DNA of 13,088 nucleotides from JAXGPP01 sp964436865 (GTDB lineage: Bacteria; Planctomycetota; Planctomycetia; Pirellulales; Thermoguttaceae). The stretch lies in the NCBI GenBank assembly GCA_964436865.1, contig CAYTFK010000195.1:1-13088 (forward strand). Direction: 5' to 3'. Position numbers and translations under genes: made by a program. Below are positions 6,094 to 13,088 of this stretch, in pieces. How positions within the stretch are numbered: the stretch's first letter is position 1; every line of letters starts with the position of its first letter. The notes under the pieces were generated by a model that had not been told where the DNA came from, did no database searches, and saw only the letters and a program-made list of their open reading frames with translations.

Positions 6094-6876
6094 TCAGAAG
6101 TCGCGCGCGTATCCGGCCGTCCAGCCGCCGTCCACTGTGAGCACTGCGCCGTTGATGTAGCTGGCCTCCGGGGCCGCCAGGAAGAGCACGCAATGAGCGA
6201 CTTCCTCGACCGTGCCGGGCCGGCCCAGGGGAATGTGCGACAGCATCCGGTTGACGTTGTCGCGGAACTTGCCATCCTCTCCGTAGAACAACCGCCGGGT
6301 GCCTTCGGTCAGGATCGACCCGGGCGCAATGGCGTTCACCAGAATCCCCTCCGCGCCCAGTTCGATGGCCATCGATTTGGTGAGATTGATCACCGCTGCT
6401 TTCGCCGCCACGAATGGCGACTGCAGGCGGAGCGGTACGAGCCCGGCAATCGACGCAATGTTGATGATACGCCCCGACCGCTGCGAGCGCATCACGGCGG
6501 CCGCGGCCTTGCTCACAAGGTAGAGACCGGTCAGATCCACGTCGACGATCCGGTCCCATTCCTGTCGCGGAAACTGGTCGATGGGCACACGATGCGCAAG
6601 TGTGTTCACGCCTGCATTGTTCACAACGATGTCGAGCCGCCCCCATTCGCCCACGAGGCGGTCGATAACCGCCTGGACCTGCGCCTCGTCAGCCACGTTC
6701 ATCTCGGCCGCTCTGGCAGAAGGCCAGACCGACGCCGATTCCAGGGCCACGGCGTGGTCGATGTCGGCGTAGACGACTAGCGCGCCGTTCTTGGCCAGGG
6801 CATCGGCAATCGCCTTGCCAATCCCGCGGGCCGCACCGGTCACCAGGGCCACTTGTTTTGAAAGGTCTACCTGCAC
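6094..6876 (-). CDS. SDR-family protein with altered active site (Tyr to Phe)
   Basis: This 260-residue classical SDR fold has T-G-A-A-R-G-I-G (13-20), N-N-A-G (86-89) and a C-terminal V-D-G-G-W (248-252). The active site is atypical: S142 and K159 are present, but the catalytic Tyr is F155 (P-F-V-A-A-K), and the tetrad Asn is D114 (V-D-V-D-L-T-G). A cofactor-binding protein with reduced or different chemistry is possible. I chose the GTG at 6876, preceded by GGGAGG with a 7-base spacer, which leaves the normal 12 residues before the glycine motif. An ATG at 6948 would add 24 residues rich in Ser and Gly and lacks this site. It is the first gene of the five-gene operon and is divergent from the PQQ-protein gene. 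Substrate unknown. Confidence 0.88.
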   Translation of the reverse strand: MQVDLSKQVALVTGAARGIGKAIADALAKNGALVVYADIDHAVALESASVWPSARAAEMNVADEAQVQAVIDRLVGEWGRLDIVVNNAGVNTLAHRVPIDQFPRQEWDRIVDVDLTGLYLVSKAAAAVMRSQRSGRIINIASIAGLVPLRLQSPFVAAKAAVINLTKSMAIELGAEGILVNAIAPGSILTEGTRRLFYGEDGKFRDNVNRMLSHIPLGRPGTVEEVAHCVLFLAAPEASYINGAVLTVDGGWTAGYARDF

Positions 6877-6921
6877 GACCCCACCTCCCGACGTTCCTCG
6901 TGGGCTCTGCTCGTTCCGTAG

Positions 6922-6948
6922 ATTATCTGACAGCAAGGCTGACGACAA
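6922..6948 (-). promoter_or_regulatory. Weak candidate promoter for the SDR-cupin-hydrolase-SDR-MFS operon
   Basis: In the 235-base divergent gap, the minus strand has TTGTCG (6948-6943) and GATAAT (6927-6922), with five of six -10 bases matching, but a spacer of only 15 bases. A start near 6915 would leave a leader of about 40 bases to the GTG. The short spacing makes this tentative; I see no better pair in the gap and no clear operator. Confidence 0.25.
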
Positions 6949-7030
6949 GTACGTGGGGCGCGTTGCGAGTCATCGTTTGCGCGGCTGATCGCCACGCGGC
7001 ATACCACAGCGCCTCGCTCATGCCTCAAGT

Positions 7031-7059
7031 TTGCCCTTAGCGCCGCAAGCGGATAGGAT
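7031..7059 (+). promoter_or_regulatory. Weak candidate promoter for the PQQ-methyltransferase gene
   Basis: TTGCCC (7031-7036) and TAGGAT (7054-7059) each match four of six consensus bases and are separated by an ideal 17 bases. A start near 7066 would leave a leader of about 45 bases to the ATG at 7112. The match is modest and could be chance. Confidence 0.3.
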
Positions 7060-7111
7060 GGCGAAATCGGATTGGTTTGGTGAGTCAACTCCGTCTTACG
7101 GAAGAGCGATT

Positions 7112-10100
7112 ATGCGATTCTGTTCTATCTGCTCGATCTCCGCTCTATGGGCAGTCCTCGCTCTCACCTCTCCGGGCGTTGGCGTCCGGGCAGCCGACTG
7201 GCCGATGGACCGCGGCGATGCCAGCCGCAGCGGATACACAGCCGAAGCGTTGCCCCCGAACCTCTCCCTCCGCTGGAATGCGGCGGAACGGCACCCGCCG
7301 GCTCCCGCGTGGCCGCGCATCGATCGCATGCCGTTTGACTTCAGCCCCAAGCTCGTGGTCGCCGGTGGAACAGTGTTCTACGGCACATCGACCGAGGGCA
7401 AAGTGGTGGCCCGCGAAGCGGCCACCGGCGCAGTCCGCTGGACGTTCTTCACCGACGCGCCGGTGCGGTTCGCCCCGGCGGTTTGGCAGGACCGTGTGCT
7501 CGTGCCGAGCGACGACGGATATCTGTATTGCCTGGGCGTCGCCGATGGAAAATTGCACTGGAAATTCCGCGGCGGCCCGTGCGACGAGATGCTCCTGGGT
7601 AATGACCGTATGGCCTCCCGCTGGCCGATCCGCGGCGGTCCGGCGGTGGTCGACGGAGTTGTCTACTTCGGCGCGGGCATCTGGCCCACGGAAGGCGTCT
7701 ATCTCCACGCCGTCGACATTGCTACCGGTAAAGCGTTGTGGACTAACGACTCGTCCGGCGCGATTGAAATGGACCAGCCCCATCCCACGGCGCGGGCCAA
7801 GAGCGGCGCGGCCTTCCAGGGCGCAATCGTCGCCCACGGCGACCTCTTGCTGACGCCAACCGGCAGAGGCGTACCCGCTGCGTTCGATCGGACCACGGGT
7901 GAGTTCCGCTATTTCCACCTGCAGGCCAACCGCGGCATCGGCGGTTCGGAAGTCGCGGCCATCGACAGCCATTTCTTCAGCGGCGGCACCATGTTCGCCT
8001 CCGCCAGCGGCGAGATGGAATTGACGCTTGGAAAACCAATCAGTTTCCCCGGCGGCACGGTGGTCCACGGCTCCACGAGGCAGATCCAGGTCGCCGCTCA
8101 CCCACGATGGATCGTGTTCAGCACGGGAGACCAGGTGGTGGCCCTCGACCGGAAAGCACCATCGGTGGTGAAGCAAGCCGTCGGTCCCAAAGGCGAGCCG
8201 GTCCGCCGCCGCGTCCTCGGCCAGCAGGGTTGGGTGATTCTTGCGGGTTCAGATCATGTAAATGCTCTTGTTGTCGCTCAAGACACGGTGTTGGTCGGCG
8301 AAAAGGATGGCATCCTCGCCCTCGACGCCGCGACAGGGGAGACCACCTGGAAAGCCCAGGTCCAAGGCTCGGTTCATAGCATTGCCGTGGCCGACGGACG
8401 GCTCTACGCCAGCACCGATCAGGGCCTCATCTACTGCTTTGGTCCCGGCGATGCCGCGCCGATTGCACTTGACCCCAAACCCGTACGCCTGCCGCCGGCC
8501 GACACCGCCTATGCGGCCGCCGCCGAAGCGATTGTAAGCCGTACGGGCGTCACCGAAGGCTACTGCCTCGACGTGGCCTGTGGCGACGGGCAACTGGCAC
8601 TCGAACTGGCGCGGCGGACGAAGCTGCAGATCTACGCCGTCGATGCCGATCCAGCGAAAGTCGAAGCGGCCCGCCGGATGCTCGAGGCCGCCGGGCTGTA
8701 CGGCGTCCGAGTGACGGTGCACCACGCCGACCCATCCGCGATCGCCTATCCCGACTTTTTCGCCGATCTGGTCGTGTCGGGGCGCAGCGTGCTCGAAGGA
8801 GCGGAGAGTGCACCTCGGCAGGCCGCCGCGCGGATGCAGCGCCCCTTCGGTGGAATTGCGTGCTACGGCCCCGCTGAAGCGATTCAGATACATACCCGTG
8901 GCCCTCTGGAAGGCACCGGCCAGTGGACTCACCTTTACGCCGATCCGGCCAACACCCTCTGCTCCAGCGACGACCGGTTACACGGCACGCTGGAGATGCT
9001 CTGGTATCGCGACACCGATCTGGCCATGCCGAGCCGCCACGGTCGCGGTCCCGCTCCGCTGGTCGCCGAGGGACGGATGTTTGTCGAGGGGCTCGACGCC
9101 GTTCGCGCCACGAACATCTACAACGGCGCCACGCTCTGGGAATTCGCCCTGCCCAAGATTCTCTCCGCCTATCACCAGGATCACCTGACCGGTGTGGCCG
9201 GTACGGGAAGCAACCTCTGCCTCGGCGATCGGCAGCTTTACATCCACACCGGCGACAAGTGCCTGGTGCTCGACCCACAAACCGGGCGGCAGACTGCTCA
9301 GTGGTCGCCACCGCCGCGGGCCGACGGCCAACCCGGCACTTGGGGCTACATCGCCTGCAACGACTCATTGCTCTTCGGAACATTGGTGAACGCCGAACAC
9401 CTCGTGAAGGAATCGTGGCGATCCTTCCTCGGCAAGCTCGACATGACGCGTCTGTATACCGAGTCCGACACGCTATTCGCGCTGGATGCCGCTACTGGGA
9501 AGCTTGCGTGGCGATTCGACGCCGAACACTCCATCCGGCACAACGCCATTGCCCTGGGATCGGGCCGCGTATACCTGATCGATCGCCCGCTGGCGGAAGG
9601 CGATACGGCCGCGCGCCGTACGGGCACGAAGCAGACCGACGTGCCTGCCGGGCGCCTGCTGTGCCTCGACAGCCGCACCGGGAAGATCCTCTGGGAGACG
9701 CGCGACAATATCTTCGGCACGCTCCTGGTTCTGAGCGAGAAGCACGGAGTGGTGCTCATGACCTACCAGCCCACTTCATTCCGGCTCGATTCGGAGGTGG
9801 GTGGGCGTATGGCTGCTTTCCAGGCCTCCGATGGCCGGCGGTTGTGGTCCATCGCGGCCAAGTACAAATCTCGCCCTGTGGTCAACGACGACGCCATCTA
9901 TGCCGAGCCCGGCAAATGGAACCTGCTCACCGGAGAACTGATGCCCTTCGAGTTCTCCCGGTCATACGGCTGCGGCATTCTCGCAGGCTCGACCGGGATG
10001 CTCGTTTTCCGCTCGGCCACATTGGGCTATGTCGACCTGGAAACCAATTCGGGGACCGTGAACTTCGGCGGCATCCGGCCGGGTTGTTGGGTCAACGCGA

Positions 10101-10201
10101 TTCCCGCGGGCGGCCTCGTCCTGATGGGCGACGCCGCAAGCTGGTGTACGTGCAGCTATCTCAACCAGGCGACGATCGCCCTCAAGCCACGAAGTGATTG
10201 A
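7112..10201 (+). CDS. Exported two-part PQQ-type beta-propeller protein with embedded methyltransferase-like domain
   Basis: This 1029-residue protein has a signal peptide at 1-28 (core I-S-A-L-W-A-V-L-A-L, ending V-R-A-A-D). Residues about 29-445 form a PQQ/BamB-like propeller, with blade signatures such as A-A-T-G-A-V-R-W (103-110), I-A-T-G-K-A-L-W (203-210) and A-A-T-G-E-T-T-W (406-413). Residues about 465-600 look like a class I SAM methyltransferase Rossmann fold: D-V-A-C-G-D-G (487-493), V-D-A-D-P (510-514), H-H-A-D-P (537-541) and A-D-L-V-V-S-G (551-557). Residues about 604-1029 form a second propeller (A-A-T-G-K-L-A-W at 793-800, S-R-T-G-K-I-L-W at 854-861). The ATG at 7112 is chosen because it opens the signal peptide and has GGAAG seven bases upstream; an ATG 81 bases earlier would bury it. 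Periplasmic or cell-surface location is inferred. Its 3' end overlaps the opposing small gene by 20 bases. Cofactor, ligand and methyl acceptor are unknown. Confidence 0.93.
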   Translation: MRFCSICSISALWAVLALTSPGVGVRAADWPMDRGDASRSGYTAEALPPNLSLRWNAAERHPPAPAWPRIDRMPFDFSPKLVVAGGTVFYGTSTEGKVVAREAATGAVRWTFFTDAPVRFAPAVWQDRVLVPSDDGYLYCLGVADGKLHWKFRGGPCDEMLLGNDRMASRWPIRGGPAVVDGVVYFGAGIWPTEGVYLHAVDIATGKALWTNDSSGAIEMDQPHPTARAKSGAAFQGAIVAHGDLLLTPTGRGVPAAFDRTTGEFRYFHLQANRGIGGSEVAAIDSHFFSGGTMFASASGEMELTLGKPISFPGGTVVHGSTRQIQVAAHPRWIVFSTGDQVVALDRKAPSVVKQAVGPKGEPVRRRVLGQQGWVILAGSDHVNALVVAQDTVLVGEKDGILALDAATGETTWKAQVQGSVHSIAVADGRLYASTDQGLIYCFGPGDAAPIALDPKPVRLPPADTAYAAAAEAIVSRTGVTEGYCLDVACGDGQLALELARRTKLQIYAVDADPAKVEAARRMLEAAGLYGVRVTVHHADPSAIAYPDFFADLVVSGRSVLEGAESAPRQAAARMQRPFGGIACYGPAEAIQIHTRGPLEGTGQWTHLYADPANTLCSSDDRLHGTLEMLWYRDTDLAMPSRHGRGPAPLVAEGRMFVEGLDAVRATNIYNGATLWEFALPKILSAYHQDHLTGVAGTGSNLCLGDRQLYIHTGDKCLVLDPQTGRQTAQWSPPPRADGQPGTWGYIACNDSLLFGTLVNAEHLVKESWRSFLGKLDMTRLYTESDTLFALDAATGKLAWRFDAEHSIRHNAIALGSGRVYLIDRPLAEGDTAARRTGTKQTDVPAGRLLCLDSRTGKILWETRDNIFGTLLVLSEKHGVVLMTYQPTSFRLDSEVGGRMAAFQASDGRRLWSIAAKYKSRPVVNDDAIYAEPGKWNLLTGELMPFEFSRSYGCGILAGSTGMLVFRSATLGYVDLETNSGTVNFGGIRPGCWVNAIPAGGLVLMGDAASWCTCSYLNQATIALKPRSD

Positions 10202-10364
10202 AAGGCAGCCCTATCAGGGCACGATGCAGCGTGGCAACATTGCCCGATCGCAGGGCCGCGACGAAATCATCGCGCATGCTCACGCCTTGGACGGTCCAGA
10301 TCACGACGGTGACGGCCATGATGAGCGCGAGCAGACCGATTGCGGCCCAGGCCTTGCGGTTCAC
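10182..10364 (-). CDS. Probable small single-helix membrane protein
   Basis: This 60-residue product starts at a GTG that overlaps the esterase stop by four bases (GTGA), a typical translational coupling. It has a short basic N terminus (N-R-K), one transmembrane helix at about 6-28, and a C-terminal tail of about 30 residues beginning R-D-D-F-V-A-A-L. An in-frame ATG at 10421 would add 19 residues without hydrophobic character and overlap the esterase further, so the GTG is preferred. The last 20 bases overlap the 3' end of the plus-strand PQQ-protein gene. I do not recognise a family. The regular helix and coupling argue that it is real; a chance ORF cannot be excluded. Confidence 0.5.
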   Translation of the reverse strand: MNRKAWAAIGLLALIMAVTVVIWTVQGVSMRDDFVAALRSGNVATLHRALIGLPFNHFVA

Positions 10365-11251
10365 GGAATCAGCTTCTCTTCGGCGAGCCACTCCAAAGAC
10401 CGGCTCTGCCAGGCATCCCACATCGGACCTTTGTAGCCGTTCAAACCGTGGCCCCCGCTGGGCAATTCAAGGTACTCGGCCGGCACGCCGCGTGACCGGA
10501 GGGCTTCATAGAACGCGCGGCTGTTGTCCGGCGTCACCACCTTGTCGTCCAGGGCGTGCGCCAAGAAAGTCGGCGGCGTCTGGGCTGTCACCTGCTTCTC
10601 GTTGGAGAACAGTTCCAGCAGTTCGGGCTTCGGGTCCTCCCCCAGCAGGTTGGCCTTCGAACCGCTATGCGTCTTCTCGTCCATCGTGATCACCGGATAC
10701 ACGAGAATGGCGAAGTCCGGCCGACAACTCAACCGCTCGATCGGGTCAGTTGCCTGCGGATTGCCCGCATCGAAGTGCGTGGCTGCCGTCGAAGCCAGGT
10801 GGCCACCCGCCGAGAATCCGATGATGCCGATCCGCTTGGGGTCGATGTTCCACGCGTCGGCTCGCGCCCGCACCGTACGGATAGCACGCTGAGCGTCGAG
10901 CAGTGGCACGAAAGGCCGCCCGCCTGGTAACCGGTATTCCAGCACGATCCCGGCAATGCCGTGCTCGTTGAGCCACTCGGCGATGCCATGCCCCTCCGGG
11001 CCAACAACCCGGCCGCGGTAACCGCCGCCAGGACAGATAACCACAGCCGGCGTCTTCGTCTGCCCCGGTTCGGGCAGATGGACCGTTATCGCAGCGTCGG
11101 TTGATTCAAAGGCCCCATCACCCACGGGAGCTTTCGCCGGCCAGAGGGCAATCTTTTGAGCCTCGCGATCGCCCGCCTGAGGTTCGTTCGCCTGCACGGC
11201 AAATGCACCGCTGAGCGCGGCCGCCAGAGCCAGAGCAAAGTACAAGCGCAT
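10361..11251 (-). CDS. Exported alpha/beta-hydrolase, carbohydrate esterase type
   Basis: This 296-residue protein has a signal peptide (1-21, ending A-V-Q-A-N). The alpha/beta-hydrolase core shows the oxyanion-hole region C-P-G-G-G-Y (73-78), nucleophile elbow G-F-S-A-G-G (145-150, Ser147), Asp at 235/236 (A-L-D-D-K) and His268 (S-G-G-H-G). The nucleophile, acid and His order and the exported location resemble acetyl-xylan-esterase-like and BD-FAE-like enzymes that remove acyl groups from plant polysaccharides. The actual substrate is inferred from context. The ATG at 11251 has AGGAG with a 7-base spacer. It lies 28 bases after the stop of the GH123/DUF4091-like gene and is probably cotranscribed with it; the small membrane protein follows by overlap. 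Peptidase activity of the same fold is the main alternative. Confidence 0.92.
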   Translation of the reverse strand: MRLYFALALAAALSGAFAVQANEPQAGDREAQKIALWPAKAPVGDGAFESTDAAITVHLPEPGQTKTPAVVICPGGGYRGRVVGPEGHGIAEWLNEHGIAGIVLEYRLPGGRPFVPLLDAQRAIRTVRARADAWNIDPKRIGIIGFSAGGHLASTAATHFDAGNPQATDPIERLSCRPDFAILVYPVITMDEKTHSGSKANLLGEDPKPELLELFSNEKQVTAQTPPTFLAHALDDKVVTPDNSRAFYEALRSRGVPAEYLELPSGGHGLNGYKGPMWDAWQSRSLEWLAEEKLIP

Positions 11252-11279
11252 CGGGTATCTCCTGTTCTTTCCTTCTCTG

Positions 11280-13088
11280 TCAGTCTATTAGCTGGAAGGT
11301 CCGCGTCACGGTCTGGACCTTGCCATCTTTGGCAGCTTCGATCGTAACCTCGGGCTTCGAGAGGAAGCATGCGGCCGCAAACACGCCATTTGCTTCCACA
11401 TCCGCCACCGGCCTTCCGTTGATCTTCACCGTGGCGTTCGGCTCCGTAATCCCGCGGACGTTGATCAGGCGCGGCCCGGCCGGCACAACCGTCCCCTCGC
11501 ACGGCTCCGTCTGAACGTAGAGCAACAAGTTTGCCCCAAGCGACTCGATCTCGCGGGCGATCTCGCGACGGGTAGCCAGAAGCACGTCGGACTCGCGCGT
11601 GTAGTCATAGAATGAAGTCGCCACGCGGCGGCACAGTTCCAGCGGCCGCTGCCGGGGATCGAGCCATTCGGCGTCACCGTGCCGCTCCTTGAGCGATTCC
11701 AGCCTCTTCTGGAGAACCCGCAACAACTCGTAATCCTGCAAGCCGTCGCGCATCGCCGACCAGCGCAGCGAACCCAGCGGGCCGTTCGGTCCCGGATACA
11801 TGATCGCCCGATCGCCGAGCGGCAGTTCCTTGGAAACGCCTTCCTCCGAATAGGGATCCTCGCCGCCGGCAAAGTAGTTCAGTCCCCAGTGGAGATAGCC
11901 GTCCAGGCCGTACAGGTAGCTCATCCAGTGCAGCACGCGCGTCTTCACCAGCGGCTGGTCGAGGAAACGGTTCGGATAGCGCCCCACCGGATGGCAGCAC
12001 GTGTAGAACCAGACCTCCTTGCCTTCCGCCTGCATCTGCTGGAAGTGCGGCAGCCACAAATTCAAGTGATTCAATTTCGGTACCAGCACGTCGATGGCAT
12101 CGCCAAACCCGGTCGCCTCCACCGCCTCGACAATCTTCAACGACGGCGCCGCCTGATGGACGATCTCGGCCACGCGCTTGTAGCTGGGAACGCTGTGCAG
12201 AAACGGCTCATCCTGCACGTGGATCATCACGCGCCCCTGCCAGCCCTTCTCCTGGATGTGTTTCTCCAACTGTGCCAACACGCCGCGCAGCTTCTCCTCG
12301 GCGGTCAGTCGCACCTCCGCAGCCTCGCATTCCACCGCCACGTCGGCCGGCGCAACGCGAGCCGTTGGATTGTCGACCGAGGCGGAAATCGTCCCCGCCT
12401 GGAACAATTCCATCCGCTCCATTCCGGCGGCGAAGAAGGTCTCCGCCCAATGGTCAAGGAAGCGGAAGTCGCACTGATACCCATGCTGCGGATCGAACCT
12501 GGTCTTGATCCAGCCCAGTTCCGCCTTGAAGCACGTCTGCCGATGGGCCACCATGATCTTGGCGTATTTCGCGGCCAGTTCCCAGAAAGCCGGACTGTCG
12601 TGGGCAACGTTATAGCCGGCGCCGGGAAACGTGAACCAGTTTGTCACCTGCTGGTGTCGTTCCGCCGGTAATTCGAAGTTCCACACGGTCAGCCGCATGG
12701 GCAGGCTCGCCTCCCCGCCCTCCCACGATACGCTGAGCGTGCCCTTGTACTCTCCGGCGGCAGCCGTACGCGGGATCTCAATCTCGATCCACAGCGGTTG
12801 CACGGCGCTGGCTTGAGCGTCGATGCGCGCCCCGCCCCAGAACGGATCGGGCAGCGCGCACGGAGCCTGAGCCACCAGTTCCTCGGCGGGCACTCCTGCC
12901 GTATTGCGTTTCACATCCAGGTAACGGACCCACTGCAGTCGGATACACTCCGGCGGGATGGAGTGGTCGCCGTTTCTCAAGTCGCCCACCACAGCGCCTG
13001 CCGACTTCGCCTCGTGTGCCGGCCGGAAGGCAACCTGCCCGCTCACCGTTTCGCCGCGCGCTCCCTCCACCTCGGCCGGCTTCGCCTC
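11280..13088 (-). CDS. GH123/DUF4091-like glycoside hydrolase, 5' end cut by window edge
   Basis: The frame is open to the right edge, so the N terminus is missing; 602 residues are visible. A GTG at 13070 is in frame but has no ribosome site and probably lies inside the gene. Numbering from the edge: residues about 95-140 form a beta-sandwich; about 145-460 are the catalytic-barrel region, with M-I-H-V-Q-D-E-P (288-295), whose Asp293-Glu294 matches the acidic pair used by GH123 hexosaminidases; L-R-W-S-A-M-R-D-G-L-Q-D-Y-E (441-454) is a hallmark of DUF4091 proteins. Residues about 530-602 form an Ig-like or glucodextranase-B-like domain (V-K-I-N-G-R-P, 554-560). The enzyme class is a good guess, the substrate unknown. 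Export is likely, given its neighbour, but the signal region is off the window. Confidence 0.85.
   Translation of the reverse strand, partial: EAKPAEVEGARGETVSGQVAFRPAHEAKSAGAVVGDLRNGDHSIPPECIRLQWVRYLDVKRNTAGVPAEELVAQAPCALPDPFWGGARIDAQASAVQPLWIEIEIPRTAAAGEYKGTLSVSWEGGEASLPMRLTVWNFELPAERHQQVTNWFTFPGAGYNVAHDSPAFWELAAKYAKIMVAHRQTCFKAELGWIKTRFDPQHGYQCDFRFLDHWAETFFAAGMERMELFQAGTISASVDNPTARVAPADVAVECEAAEVRLTAEEKLRGVLAQLEKHIQEKGWQGRVMIHVQDEPFLHSVPSYKRVAEIVHQAAPSLKIVEAVEATGFGDAIDVLVPKLNHLNLWLPHFQQMQAEGKEVWFYTCCHPVGRYPNRFLDQPLVKTRVLHWMSYLYGLDGYLHWGLNYFAGGEDPYSEEGVSKELPLGDRAIMYPGPNGPLGSLRWSAMRDGLQDYELLRVLQKRLESLKERHGDAEWLDPRQRPLELCRRVATSFYDYTRESDVLLATRREIAREIESLGANLLLYVQTEPCEGTVVPAGPRLINVRGITEPNATVKINGRPVADVEANGVFAAACFLSKPEVTIEAAKDGKVQTVTRTFQLID

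Noticed and set aside
4838..6160. Plus-strand 440-codon ORF opposite the operon
   Set aside because: It is antisense to three genes with clear catalytic motifs, and its product is His/Arg-rich without any domain, typical of a shadow frame.
6877..6948. ATG start extending the first SDR by 24 residues
   Set aside because: The added residues are low-complexity and unlike an SDR N terminus; the GTG at 6876 has a strong ribosome site and correct distance to the glycine motif.
7031..7111. ATG start extending the PQQ-methyltransferase protein by 27 residues
   Set aside because: It would place a polar stretch before the signal peptide; the start at 7112 begins directly with the signal sequence.
7145..8176. 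Minus-strand 343-codon ORF inside the PQQ-protein gene
   Set aside because: It is antisense to recognisable propeller repeats, with composition typical of a GC-rich shadow frame and no domain signature.
1..13088. CRISPR array, transposase, integrase, att site or rRNA
   Set aside because: No regularly spaced direct repeats, no transposase or recombinase motifs and no rRNA-like stretches were found on either strand.

Overview
The window is GC-rich, densely coding bacterial DNA. Ten protein genes are well supported; one small gene is likely and one ORF is doubtful. Every gene except the large one at 7112-10201 lies on the minus strand. Three features suggest a Planctomycetota-type carbohydrate degrader (Verrucomicrobiota or Lentisphaerota are alternatives): exported pectin-lyase-fold and GH123/DUF4091-type glycosidases, a secreted PQQ-propeller protein with an embedded methyltransferase fold, and heavy use of Sec signal peptides. 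The taxonomic call is inference; no rRNA or marker gene is present.

Layout, in minus-strand transcription order from the right edge. (1) 13088-10182: a 5'-truncated GH123/DUF4091-like glycosidase, an exported alpha/beta-hydrolase (esterase type), and a probable 60-residue one-helix membrane protein joined by a 4-base GTGA overlap. (2) 7112-10201 on the plus strand: a 1029-residue exported protein made of two PQQ-type beta-propeller halves with a Rossmann methyltransferase-like domain between them. It converges on group 1, overlapping by 20 bases, and diverges from group 3. (3) 6876-2454: a tight catabolic-looking operon of SDR, cupin, UlaG-like metallo-hydrolase, second SDR and MFS sugar porter. 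Gaps between the first four genes are 17, 9 and 5 nt, and 105 nt with a strong hairpin precede the transporter. (4) 2453-1688: a 766-base non-coding stretch with several stem-loops, a near-consensus sigma70 promoter reading left, and an unusually long structured leader. (5) 1687-155 and 78-1: an exported GH28-like beta-helix protein, followed by the signal peptide of a further exported protein cut by the left edge.

The genes suggest outside-in use of a plant- or algal-type polysaccharide. Exported glycosidases and an esterase would trim and de-esterify the glycan, a proton-linked sugar porter would import the product, and cytoplasmic dehydrogenases plus a lactonase-like hydrolase and a cupin would oxidise or isomerise the sugar. 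A uronate or sugar-lactone route fits best, but the substrate cannot be read from the sequence. No transcriptional regulator lies in the window.

Points most worth a second look: the PQQ-methyltransferase-PQQ architecture in a protein with a signal peptide; the SDR at 6094-6876, whose catalytic Tyr is Phe; the promoter plus about 570-nt structured leader before the GH28-like gene, including a 61-base imperfect hairpin; and the GH28-like protein that keeps the paired Asp but lacks the family's His and RIK motifs.
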